DNA from: Crocosphaera chwakensis CCY0110
Lineage (GTDB): Bacteria; Cyanobacteriota; Cyanobacteriia; Cyanobacteriales; Microcystaceae
Direction of reading: 5' to 3'
DNA length: 5,062 nucleotides
NCBI RefSeq assembly: GCF_000169335.1
Contig: NZ_AAXW01000120.1
Coordinates: forward strand, 1 to 5,062
The translations under genes were made by a program, and so were the position numbers. Of this stretch, positions 1 through 5,062 are shown piece after piece. The notes beneath the pieces were generated by a model. The model saw only the letters and a list, made by a program, of their open reading frames with translations. It was not told the DNA's origin and searched no databases. The first letter of the stretch is position 1; each line of letters begins with the position of its first letter.

Positions 1-1180
1 AAGCATCGAAAAGATTATCAAATAAAGGTTGTATCCATTTTTTTCCTGTTTTTCCTAATTGAGCATTATTGAGTATTGCCTCTATTGATTTTTTATCATT
101 TTCTAATAAAGGCTTTTGATTTTGAATCAATTGCTGAATTATATTTTTGACTTTACCTGGATCATCAGCCCCAATATTTCCTGGTTGTTTATCTTTATAT
201 TGTTGCCATAATTCTTTAACTATTGTTCCTAATGTTTTACTAATATCAACTTTTTGATAAACAAGTATTTTTCTATCTTCTAAAAGCTGGCGATAAACTA
301 ATGTCAAACTTTCGCGATATTTTTTTAAAGCTTTTGGTAATAATGTCGTTTTTGCCATTGCTTCTGAAGCAGCCTGTAATTTATCTTGTTTACCTGATAA
401 ATATTCAATAACTTCACCAGGAAAAGTTTGTTCTCCCAATCCAATCAAATAAGCATCTTTTTCAATTAAAATATCAAGGGCTAATGTTGTATATTCACTC
501 ATCAAATCAAAAAATACAACTTTAAGAGGATCTTGCTTAATAGTTCTTTCTTGAAAAAGTTTAGCAATTAATGTTGAAAGTAAGTTAGATTTTCCTGCAC
601 CAGTAAAACCAAAAATACCAAAATGAACTTGTAATAATTCTTCGATTAACACATAAGTTTCTATCTCTTTTTCTCGGATTAAATGACCTGCTTTGATAAT
701 ATTATCTCTTTCGGGATCAATTCCTAAGTTAGCGATTTTTTTAGTTAACTCATTATCAATAAAATAAACATCACACCCAGACATAGGTAAATTTGATTCA
801 TCACTTATTGTTCCCTGTTTATTAACCTCATAATTAGTAGGAATGGCAATAATACGAATCTGAGTAGTATCTTCTCTAACTTCATCTTCTTGTTGTTTCC
901 AATCACTAAAAGCACTTTTAGCAGCTTCTTTCACAAACCCAGGATAACCTTTAACATTTTCCCCTAAACCATAATGAATGGGCAAAATAGAAACGACTTC
1001 TAAAATAGTATAACGATATCCATGACTATTACTAGAAAAATTAGGGGCAGCTAAAAATGCTCCTTCTCTAATTTGTTCCATATATTTTCGAGTATAATCA
1101 AACCAGATTTCGCATTGGTATCGAGTTTGGTTATCTTCTTTTAAATTAATTAAAATCCCTTTCAGATCAGTAATAAACAT
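1..1180 (-). CDS. herA-like: HerA/DUF87-type ATPase, DNA translocase (partial, C-terminus off the left edge)
   Basis: An open frame runs leftwards from ATG at 1180-1178 to the window edge without a stop (393 codons plus one base). The P-loop GFTGAGKS lies at residues 191-198, followed by NLLSTLIA. At 221-230 comes VVFFDLMSEY, the position of the DPHGEY-like element of HerA-FtsK ATPases. Both match HerA/DUF87 proteins, hexameric ATPases that pump duplex DNA and work with the NurA nuclease. Residues 1-185 form a long N-terminal region rich in beta strands, where HerA proteins carry their HAS-barrel-type domain; I cannot confirm that fold. The Walker B glutamate and arginine finger should lie beyond the edge. 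The start has a strong Shine-Dalgarno sequence that overlaps the stop codon of the upstream nurA-like gene, so the two are probably translationally coupled. That pairing strongly supports the call. GC falls from about 35% near the start to about 27% near the edge. It could be one of the HerA-like ATPases of Dnd-type restriction modules rather than repair HerA. Confidence 0.85.
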   Translation of the reverse strand, partial: MFITDLKGILINLKEDNQTRYQCEIWFDYTRKYMEQIREGAFLAAPNFSSNSHGYRYTILEVVSILPIHYGLGENVKGYPGFVKEAAKSAFSDWKQQEDEVREDTTQIRIIAIPTNYEVNKQGTISDESNLPMSGCDVYFIDNELTKKIANLGIDPERDNIIKAGHLIREKEIETYVLIEELLQVHFGIFGFTGAGKSNLLSTLIAKLFQERTIKQDPLKVVFFDLMSEYTTLALDILIEKDAYLIGLGEQTFPGEVIEYLSGKQDKLQAASEAMAKTTLLPKALKKYRESLTLVYRQLLEDRKILVYQKVDISKTLGTIVKELWQQYKDKQPGNIGADDPGKVKNIIQQLIQNQKPLLENDKKSIEAILNNAQLGKTGKKWIQPLFDNLFDA

Positions 1181-1184
1181 AATT

Positions 1185-1191
1185 TTCTCCT
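1185..1191 (-). promoter_or_regulatory. Ribosome binding site of the herA-like gene, overlapping the nurA-like stop codon
   Basis: On the minus strand the junction reads TAGGAGAAAATTATG. The TAG (1192-1190) ends the nurA-like gene, and its AG is the first part of the AGGAGAA ribosome binding site. The ATG follows five to six bases after that site. A ribosome ending on nurA would sit on the next start site, a layout typical of coupled translation that keeps two subunits in ratio. This site fixes the herA start at 1180. Confidence 0.8.
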
Positions 1192-3016
1192 AACGTTTGA
1201 CATTATCACGAATACTGCGTAAGGTGCGAGATAAGGGGTTACAACGCATCACATAATCAACACTTGTAAGCATTTCTGCTAATTTACGTCCTACAGTTTT
1301 TGCTCCCCAATCAGCTTTATGAAGGGGGTCGGGATAACCAATCACCTCAGCAAAATGATTACGGGTGAGTTCAGTTAGTAAATACATCACAATAGTTTGT
1401 CCAAGATTAATATCATTAATATCAGAGCGAAAATAAGGATAAACTTGACCAAATAATGGGGTTTCGATGGGATTTTTTAAACGAGCTTTTTTATCCCATT
1501 GAGGATACAGTAATCGCTCAATAAAAATAACATGACCGCTTAATAAATTAGAGGGTGTATGTTTTAAATAAAACTGACCTAAAGAACGAGCGGTTAAACG
1601 TTCTGGTGCTAAAATATCTCCCCTCACACCACTAAGATGTGATTCCCCTTTTTCGTCTTTACGAACAAACATAGTCATATAAAGTCCGTCAAATTCAACT
1701 GTTGACCAAGGGGATTCTAATTTATCATTAATAGCTGGAACAAGTTCTAGGGCAATTCTGTCAGTTGAAGGAAGGGGACGCGAAAAGTCTTTTAGGTTAG
1801 GAAAAACATCAAGAAATCTCATAACCCCTAAATAATTTCGGGTGAAATAAGAGGAAGATGAATCTTTGACTAAACCCACTAATAAAACATTCCGTTTCCA
1901 ACATTCTTCTATGAGCATTCTTAGTCCTACCCCTATTAAAAATTTAAGGTCTGGGGGACTCATCCAATGTTGCTTTCTCACTTCATCTTTTTCTACTATA
2001 TAAGTTAATGCTGTGGGATCTTTTTCAACAAAAAGCTTTGCACAAATCTCTTTAAAAATTGATTGTGTATAAGACCAGGATTTGTCAATGGGTTCTGAAC
2101 CTATCCACACAAGGGTTTGATTATTATTAGTTAATTTGGCTAATCCCTTCGTGGTTAAATCACTAATTCCTTTTCTAAAATCTTCTATTTTTAATCCTTC
2201 TTCTTCCGCTACTTTTATTAAGTCAATTTCTCCGCCGTTTTGCTCCAGCTTTGCTAAAATTCCTGTATATTGACGAAACTTTTTAAGGGTAGGGATGTCT
2301 AAATCACGATTAAAAGGATGAGCTAAAGCAATTATAACGTCAGCTTCTGTTAAGTGACGAGAACCCCAAGGACTGCCAACCATTCTAACTGCTTTTGGTT
2401 GCAACATATTAGAAGCCATTGAGGAGGAAATTGACTGATCTAATAATACTAAATCAGGGGAATCGGTTCGACTACTAGCTACTGTATCATAGGCTAAATA
2501 AACTTCTGATAACTGCATTAAAAGGGTATGTAATCCTGATAAGTTAACTTTTTCAAAGTCACTCACTGCAAAGGGGTCATGATCATCGGGTAAAATATCT
2601 TCTAGTTCAGCATGAGGAATAGGAACTTGAGCAACAATAGATACATCTTGTTCTAATGACCATTTATGATAACGTAATATTGGGGGATCATTCTTCAGTT
2701 CTAATGACCCTCTTGCACCGTAAGCTCCTGCATAGAATAATAAAAATTGTGTAGTTTCTTCAGCTTTACAAGTGCCATCAATGGCTACAAAATGAATGTC
2801 ATCTCTGCCAAAACAATCCCTAATCTGATCACGGAGTTCAATTAATTCCATAGGAGATGTAAAATCAGACTGCCAAGATTTTATAAGGTCTTTAAGTTGT
2901 AGGTTATAAAGTTCTTGGACAACTTCTAAATGCTGATGATAAAGCTCCTCATTGCGTTTTTGACCAACTCTTAAACTCGATTCAAACCCTTTAAAAATAC
3001 TAGAAAGCTTAGACAT
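1190..3016 (-). CDS. nurA-like: NurA-family nuclease with an inserted winged-helix-like domain
   Basis: This 608-residue protein looks like a NurA-domain nuclease, the DNA end-resecting partner of HerA. The visible NurA features, in order, are VAIDGT with Asp80 (the first metal-binding Asp), DLVLLDQS with Asp193, LLVGLVKDSSSS with Lys384-Asp385, and a C-terminal stretch YPDPLHKAD at 561-569 before a final helix. Assigning catalytic residues is my reading from the family, not a structural result. Canonical NurA proteins are roughly 300-450 residues, so this one is long. Much of the excess falls between Asp193 and Lys384, where about residues 237-306 read as a winged helix. The start is ATG at 3016-3014, with no clear Shine-Dalgarno sequence, 42 bases after the rhh-like stop. 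The stop overlaps the herA ribosome binding site. GC is about 37-43% in sampled lines, higher than in herA. The protein is probably cytoplasmic, with no signal peptide or membrane segment. Confidence is high for the NurA family and lower for its exact substrate. Confidence 0.85.
   Translation of the reverse strand: MSKLSSIFKGFESSLRVGQKRNEELYHQHLEVVQELYNLQLKDLIKSWQSDFTSPMELIELRDQIRDCFGRDDIHFVAIDGTCKAEETTQFLLFYAGAYGARGSLELKNDPPILRYHKWSLEQDVSIVAQVPIPHAELEDILPDDHDPFAVSDFEKVNLSGLHTLLMQLSEVYLAYDTVASSRTDSPDLVLLDQSISSSMASNMLQPKAVRMVGSPWGSRHLTEADVIIALAHPFNRDLDIPTLKKFRQYTGILAKLEQNGGEIDLIKVAEEEGLKIEDFRKGISDLTTKGLAKLTNNNQTLVWIGSEPIDKSWSYTQSIFKEICAKLFVEKDPTALTYIVEKDEVRKQHWMSPPDLKFLIGVGLRMLIEECWKRNVLLVGLVKDSSSSYFTRNYLGVMRFLDVFPNLKDFSRPLPSTDRIALELVPAINDKLESPWSTVEFDGLYMTMFVRKDEKGESHLSGVRGDILAPERLTARSLGQFYLKHTPSNLLSGHVIFIERLLYPQWDKKARLKNPIETPLFGQVYPYFRSDINDINLGQTIVMYLLTELTRNHFAEVIGYPDPLHKADWGAKTVGRKLAEMLTSVDYVMRCNPLSRTLRSIRDNVKR
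2099..2308 (-). other. Predicted winged-helix domain inserted in the nurA-like nuclease
   Basis: Residues about 237-306 follow a winged-helix pattern. There is a first helix (IPTLKKFRQYTGILAKL), a turn around EQNGGEI, a short second helix (DLIKVAEEEG), then a recognition-type helix (KIEDFRKGISDLTTKG), and a hairpin-like wing (LAKLTNNNQTLVWIG). The ending 'ISDLTTKGLAKL' is the classic 'xxLxxKGLIxx' signature. It lies between two NurA catalytic motifs, so it would project from the nuclease core. It may bind DNA or the partner ATPase. The fold is predicted by eye only. Confidence 0.5.
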
Positions 3017-3058
3017 AGAATTGTTACTATTACTGAAACGGAAAAATAAAAAACTGAC

Positions 3059-3313
3059 TTATTCTTCTGAGGGTGCTGGTGAGTCTTTCCGTCTGCCCAT
3101 TTTTGAACGGGAATCTTGACGATTTTGTAATAATTCCTCAATCATCTCTTTCTGCTGATTCGGGTTATTCCAATCTCGGATAAAACGCTTCACAGACACG
3201 CTCACTAAGTCTTGCATGGTGGGTGCAGCCGAAAAATGCTTGCTCTCTAAAGAAAGCTTGATTTCTTGCAAGGTTTGATAAAGTTCAGTGGGAACTCGAA
3301 TGGTAGAGGCCAA
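3059..3313 (-). CDS. Small ribbon-helix-helix-like DNA-binding protein, putative operon regulator
   Basis: This 84-residue protein begins with a short strand (ASTIRVP, residues 2-8). A first helix follows (about 9-24, ELYQTLQEIKLSLES), then a loop and a second helix (about 32-47, TMQDLVSVSVKRFIRDW). That order, with an alternating TIRVP strand at the extreme N-terminus, is the ribbon-helix-helix plan of CopG/Arc-type dimeric repressors. The tail is charged and probably disordered, with a basic patch KMGRRK at 71-76. The start is TTG at 3313-3311. In-frame sequence upstream reaches a TAA six codons earlier with no ATG, and the only internal Met start would delete the DNA-binding strand. There is no strong ribosome binding site, only a weak AAGAAA. 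It is the first gene of the rhh-nurA-herA operon and faces a palindrome in the divergent promoter region, which suggests autoregulation. GC is about 43%, higher than its flanks. I do not recognise a named family; an antitoxin-like or accessory role is possible. Confidence 0.6.
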   Translation of the reverse strand: MASTIRVPTELYQTLQEIKLSLESKHFSAAPTMQDLVSVSVKRFIRDWNNPNQQKEMIEELLQNRQDSRSKMGRRKDSPAPSEE

Positions 3314-3336
3314 AATTACACTATTTTCTTAAAGAC

Positions 3337-3351
3337 ATTAGCAATTCTAAT
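3337..3351. repeat. 15-bp imperfect inverted repeat in the divergent control region
   Basis: ATTAGCAATTCTAAT is an inverted repeat with perfect 5-bp arms (ATTAG/CTAAT) and one mismatched pair near the centre. It lies just left of the -35 box of the rightward promoter and 24 bases from the TTG start of the rhh-like gene. On the minus strand it contains TAGAAT (3349-3344), one base from the -10 consensus, but I find no good -35 box at 17-19 bp. It may be a second operator or part of the leftward promoter. In AT-rich DNA such repeats can arise by chance. Confidence 0.35.
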
Positions 3352-3355
3352 CTTC

Positions 3356-3384
3356 TTGACTTAATACTTGCTACCATGTATACA
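3356..3384 (+). promoter_or_regulatory. Sigma-70-type promoter for the dndB-like gene
   Basis: TTGACT (3356-3361, one mismatch from TTGACA) is separated by exactly 17 bases from TATACA (3379-3384, a close match to TATAAT). Transcription would begin near 3391, leaving a leader of about 15 bases before ATG 3406. Such a short leader explains why no Shine-Dalgarno sequence is seen. It also argues against the out-of-frame ATG codons at 3376 and 3384 being starts, because they lie upstream of the predicted transcript start. Confidence 0.65.
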
Positions 3385-3386
3385 TG
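3375..3386. promoter_or_regulatory. Perfect 12-bp palindrome over the -10 box, putative operator
   Basis: CATGTATACATG is identical to its reverse complement, and its TGTATACA core covers the TATACA -10 box of the dndB-like promoter. A dimeric repressor bound here would block RNA polymerase. Candidates are the ribbon-helix-helix-like protein encoded divergently, since RHH repressors often recognise short TGTATACA/GTATAC-like palindromes, or the DndB-like protein itself, since DndB proteins are known to repress dnd promoters. Which one binds is inference. Confidence 0.5.
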
Positions 3387-3405
3387 AATACAGATTTTAT
3401 TGACG

Positions 3406-4494
3406 ATGGAACTTGTTATTAATGCTGTACCCGTGCATCGTAGTCTAGAAGATAAACAGCTAACTTACGTAAGTAGCTTACTCTTCGGTGATATTGTCCG
3501 ATTAATCGATGATAGTCGTTTATATGTGCCTAATCAGCCTGATTTACCCGATTTTGCTCAACGCAAACTTAACAAAGTACGAGTCAAGCAAATTTCTTGT
3601 TATGTTCTGGAAAATTATCAAATAGGAAAGATATTTTTTCCTCCTATTTGTATCAATATTCAACCGAAACCAAGATATGAAGACGGCAAACTTTTTTTAC
3701 CCTATGATTCAGTAACTTTACGCTTAACCGATGGACAACATCGCTGTTTTGGAATTTATCAAGCTTTAGAAGATATTAAACAAAAAAATTCAATCAAATT
3801 TAAACAGTTATCTCAAATAGAAATCGGTGTATTGTTATATGCAGGATTATCATTAGAAGAAGAACGTCAAGCATTTCGTGACCAAAACTTATTAGTTCAA
3901 CGTCCCAGTGTATCTTTATCTCACTATTTTGATAAGCGTTCTTTGGCCGTTTTAATTGCTAAAGATTTATTAGAAACCGTACCTCAGTTTATTGATAATA
4001 TTGAATTAATAGAAACGGGTTTAGGTAATCATAATCCTAAGTTAATGACCCTTTCTACTTTAGTGACCGCAACAAAATCTATGTTTTCTACTTTCAAATC
4101 TCCAGAAAATTTAGGAGATAAAAAAAATTGGGCAAGAAGTTTTTGGGTAAGTTTGGCTAATATCTTTAGTGATAATCCTTGGAGAATTATGACTAGAGAA
4201 GAACGAAGTCAACAAAGACAAGAATCTTTATTAGTTAGTGCCGTTATTTTACAAGCATTTGGGATGTTCGCACATGATTTATATCGGGAAGATGTACCAG
4301 CAGAACAATTAGAAAAATGGTTAAAAAACTTACAAAAGCTCGATTGGCGAAGGAATAATAAATTTTGGTTAGAACGCGGTGTTACACAAATAGGAGCAAC
4401 AGAAGAGCCGATTATTTCTAATACAAAAACTACAGTTAAAGCTTGTCATAAAGTGCTTCGAGAATATGTGGGTATTATGGAACTTATGATTTAA
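3406..4494 (+). CDS. dndB-like: DndB-family DGQHR-domain protein
   Basis: This 362-residue protein belongs to the DndB/DGQHR family of phosphorothioate DNA modification systems. The family motif LTDGQHRCFGI lies at residues 108-118. Downstream come further DndB hallmarks: a region beginning ERQAFRDQN, then SVSLSHYFDKR, and later LMTLSTLVTATKSMF. The upstream pattern QRKLNKVRVKQISCYVL, then FFPPICINI, also fits. In Dnd systems DndB is not needed for modification and represses the dnd operon; it is cytoplasmic and DNA-binding. ATG 3406 is preferred, but TTG 3400 in the same frame (two residues longer, 364 in all) is possible; a stop at 3385-3387 bars anything longer. It is transcribed away from rhh-nurA-herA, unlike the common dndBCDE order, and no dndC, D or E follows. 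Its stop overlaps that of the converging vapC-like gene. It could instead be a DGQHR protein of another modification system, such as a DpdB-type one. GC drops from about 42% at the 5' end to 22-35% further in. Confidence 0.85.
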   Translation: MELVINAVPVHRSLEDKQLTYVSSLLFGDIVRLIDDSRLYVPNQPDLPDFAQRKLNKVRVKQISCYVLENYQIGKIFFPPICINIQPKPRYEDGKLFLPYDSVTLRLTDGQHRCFGIYQALEDIKQKNSIKFKQLSQIEIGVLLYAGLSLEEERQAFRDQNLLVQRPSVSLSHYFDKRSLAVLIAKDLLETVPQFIDNIELIETGLGNHNPKLMTLSTLVTATKSMFSTFKSPENLGDKKNWARSFWVSLANIFSDNPWRIMTREERSQQRQESLLVSAVILQAFGMFAHDLYREDVPAEQLEKWLKNLQKLDWRRNNKFWLERGVTQIGATEEPIISNTKTTVKACHKVLREYVGIMELMI

Positions 4495-4940
4495 CTAATG
4501 CGATTGATATCTGTTGGCTGAATTACTGTAATTTCTGAAAAACGTCTAAAATCATTAACATTAAACGTTAAAATTTTCTCAATTTTATAAACTAACATAG
4601 CAGCAACTAAGCGTGTGTCATGAACTTTCACCCCTTTCACTTGATATTTTTGGACTAAACTCCGCCATTGAAGATAAATGTTAGAGGTATCAGGAAGAAC
4701 AATAAAAAGATGTTCCATTTGAGAAACTTCTCCTTCAGTTTCAGAAACAGTCATTCCTAAACCATTTTTTTCTCGAGGGCGAGTACAAACATTCCAAAAC
4801 TCAATCAGATTTTGAGGAATAATAAAAAGCTGTTCATTTTGTGAGCGCAAACTTTTAATTGAATTAGTAACATCTTGATTCATCGGATGGTCTAAATCAA
4901 TCATTCGTAATAGAATATTGGTGTCAAGTAAAAAAGCCAA
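4491..4940 (-). CDS. vapC-like: VapC-type PIN-domain ribonuclease toxin
   Basis: This 149-residue protein carries the full PIN-domain acidic set. Asp6 lies in FLLDTNILLR, Glu47 in QNLIEFWNVCTRP, Asp108 in VKVHDTRLVAAM, and LTFNVNDF at 124-131 has Asn127 and Asp130. VapC toxins are Mg-dependent RNases that cut tRNA or rRNA and are held inactive by the VapB partner. The length is normal for the family. The start is TTG at 4940-4938, directly abutting the antitoxin stop (TAATTG) with no spacer. AAGGGG, with GGAG further upstream, provides a ribosome binding site inside the antitoxin's last codons, so translation is coupled and toxin output is tied to antitoxin. Its TAA (4493-4491) lies within the TTAA shared with the stop of the converging dndB-like gene. 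No acidic residue appears to be missing, so the toxin looks intact. The target RNA cannot be read from sequence. Confidence 0.85.
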   Translation of the reverse strand: MAFLLDTNILLRMIDLDHPMNQDVTNSIKSLRSQNEQLFIIPQNLIEFWNVCTRPREKNGLGMTVSETEGEVSQMEHLFIVLPDTSNIYLQWRSLVQKYQVKGVKVHDTRLVAAMLVYKIEKILTFNVNDFRRFSEITVIQPTDINRIS

Positions 4941-5062
4941 TTATCCCCTTTCTCCATAAATATTTTCTCGATTAATAGCTTCATCAGAAAGAGACGGAAG
5001 ATTCTGATGTTTATGGCTGTCTATCCATTCTTGAAAAGCATTATTCCATTCTTGAGAAGAAG
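4941..5062 (-). CDS. vapB-like: VapB-type antitoxin, C-terminal part (partial, cut by the right edge)
   Basis: The last 39 codons of an open frame end at TAA (4943-4941), immediately before the toxin start. The visible tail includes EWNNAFQEWIDSHKHQ, then LPSLSDEAINRENIYGERG. This acidic and aromatic ending with SDEA(I)xRExIYGxRG is one I associate with small antitoxins encoded before PIN toxins in cyanobacteria. Such tails wrap around the toxin and block its active site. The N-terminal DNA-binding part lies beyond the window, so the class (AbrB, RHH or other) cannot be told. Antitoxin-then-toxin order with zero spacing is standard for vapBC. Confidence 0.7.
   Translation of the reverse strand, partial: SSQEWNNAFQEWIDSHKHQNLPSLSDEAINRENIYGERG
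4944..4955 (-). promoter_or_regulatory. Ribosome binding site of the vapC-like toxin, inside the antitoxin gene
   Basis: The minus strand reads GGAGAAAGGGGATAATTG. AAGGGG lies four bases and GGAG eleven bases before the TTG start. The site sits within the last antitoxin codons. It supports TTG at 4940 as the start and coupled translation of the pair. Confidence 0.5.

Noticed and set aside
3059..3313. The small 84-residue protein as DndE
   Set aside because: DndE is also a small protein in Dnd loci, but I see none of the DndE sequence pattern I know (RLSxxGKDQLIxLKRRT, then a WNxLCRW stretch). The N-terminal TIRVP strand followed by two helices fits a ribbon-helix-helix protein better.
3344..3372. 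Leftward promoter for the rhh-nurA-herA operon with -10 TAGAAT
   Set aside because: The -10 is good, but the hexamers at 17 to 19 bp spacing (AGCAAG, TAGCAA, GTAGCA) do not resemble TTGACA. It is mentioned with the inverted repeat but is too weak to list as a promoter.
3384..3422. Short ATG-started reading frame of 12 codons just before and overlapping the start of the dndB-like gene
   Set aside because: It begins inside the predicted -10 box and palindrome, upstream of the likely transcript start, so it would not be on the mRNA as a leader peptide. It has no ribosome binding site.
4480..4510. Bidirectional terminator between the converging dndB-like and vapC-like genes
   Set aside because: The two stop codons overlap, and there is no GC-rich hairpin followed by a T-run here.
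4941..5062. The right-edge frame as non-coding spacer upstream of the toxin
   Set aside because: The frame is open to the edge, ends exactly at the toxin start, and its translated tail matches the known style of PIN-toxin antitoxins, so a partial gene is the better reading.

Overview
The window is AT-rich (about 27-48% GC by hand count of individual 60-base lines), densely packed bacterial DNA with four complete genes and two partial ones. The most likely source is a cyanobacterium. The main clue is the tail of the antitoxin at the right edge, whose LSDEAINRENIYGERG-type ending resembles VapB-like antitoxins that are common in cyanobacteria. The AT-rich codon use also fits unicellular nitrogen-fixing or Microcystis-like lineages. 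This assignment is an inference: there is no rRNA or housekeeping gene to confirm it.

Layout from left to right. (1) Positions 1-1180, minus strand: the N-terminal 393 codons of a HerA/DUF87-type DNA-translocating ATPase, cut by the left edge. (2) Positions 1190-3016, minus: a long NurA-family nuclease with what looks like an inserted winged-helix domain. (3) Positions 3059-3313, minus: a small protein that looks like a ribbon-helix-helix (RHH) DNA-binding protein, with a TTG start. These three genes run 3 -> 2 -> 1 as an apparent operon (rhh-nurA-herA). (4) Positions 3314-3405: a divergent control region. It holds a near-consensus promoter (TTGACT, 17 bp, TATACA) for the rightward gene, and a perfect 12-bp palindrome covers its -10 box. 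(5) Positions 3406-4494, plus: a DndB-family DGQHR-domain protein. (6) Positions 4491-4940, minus: a VapC-type PIN-domain toxin, tail-to-tail with the dndB-like gene and sharing its stop-codon bases. (7) Positions 4941-5062, minus: the C-terminal 39 residues of its VapB-type antitoxin, cut by the right edge. No stretch longer than about 100 bases is without a gene. I saw no tRNA, rRNA, CRISPR array or insertion sequence.

Interpretation. HerA and NurA are known partners: a hexameric ATPase that drives a nuclease in DNA end-processing, and in several bacterial anti-phage systems. DndB proteins belong to phosphorothioate (Dnd) DNA modification systems, where they act as regulators. Here a DndB-like protein is divergent from, and apparently co-regulated with, an RHH-NurA-HerA operon. 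No dndC, dndD or dndE is visible. A reasonable hypothesis is a defence locus in which the NurA-HerA machine is the effector, and the DndB-like and RHH proteins control its expression or read a DNA modification. A VapBC addiction module flanks it, as often seen in defence islands. The missing neighbours on both sides would decide between a variant Dnd restriction module and a stand-alone system.
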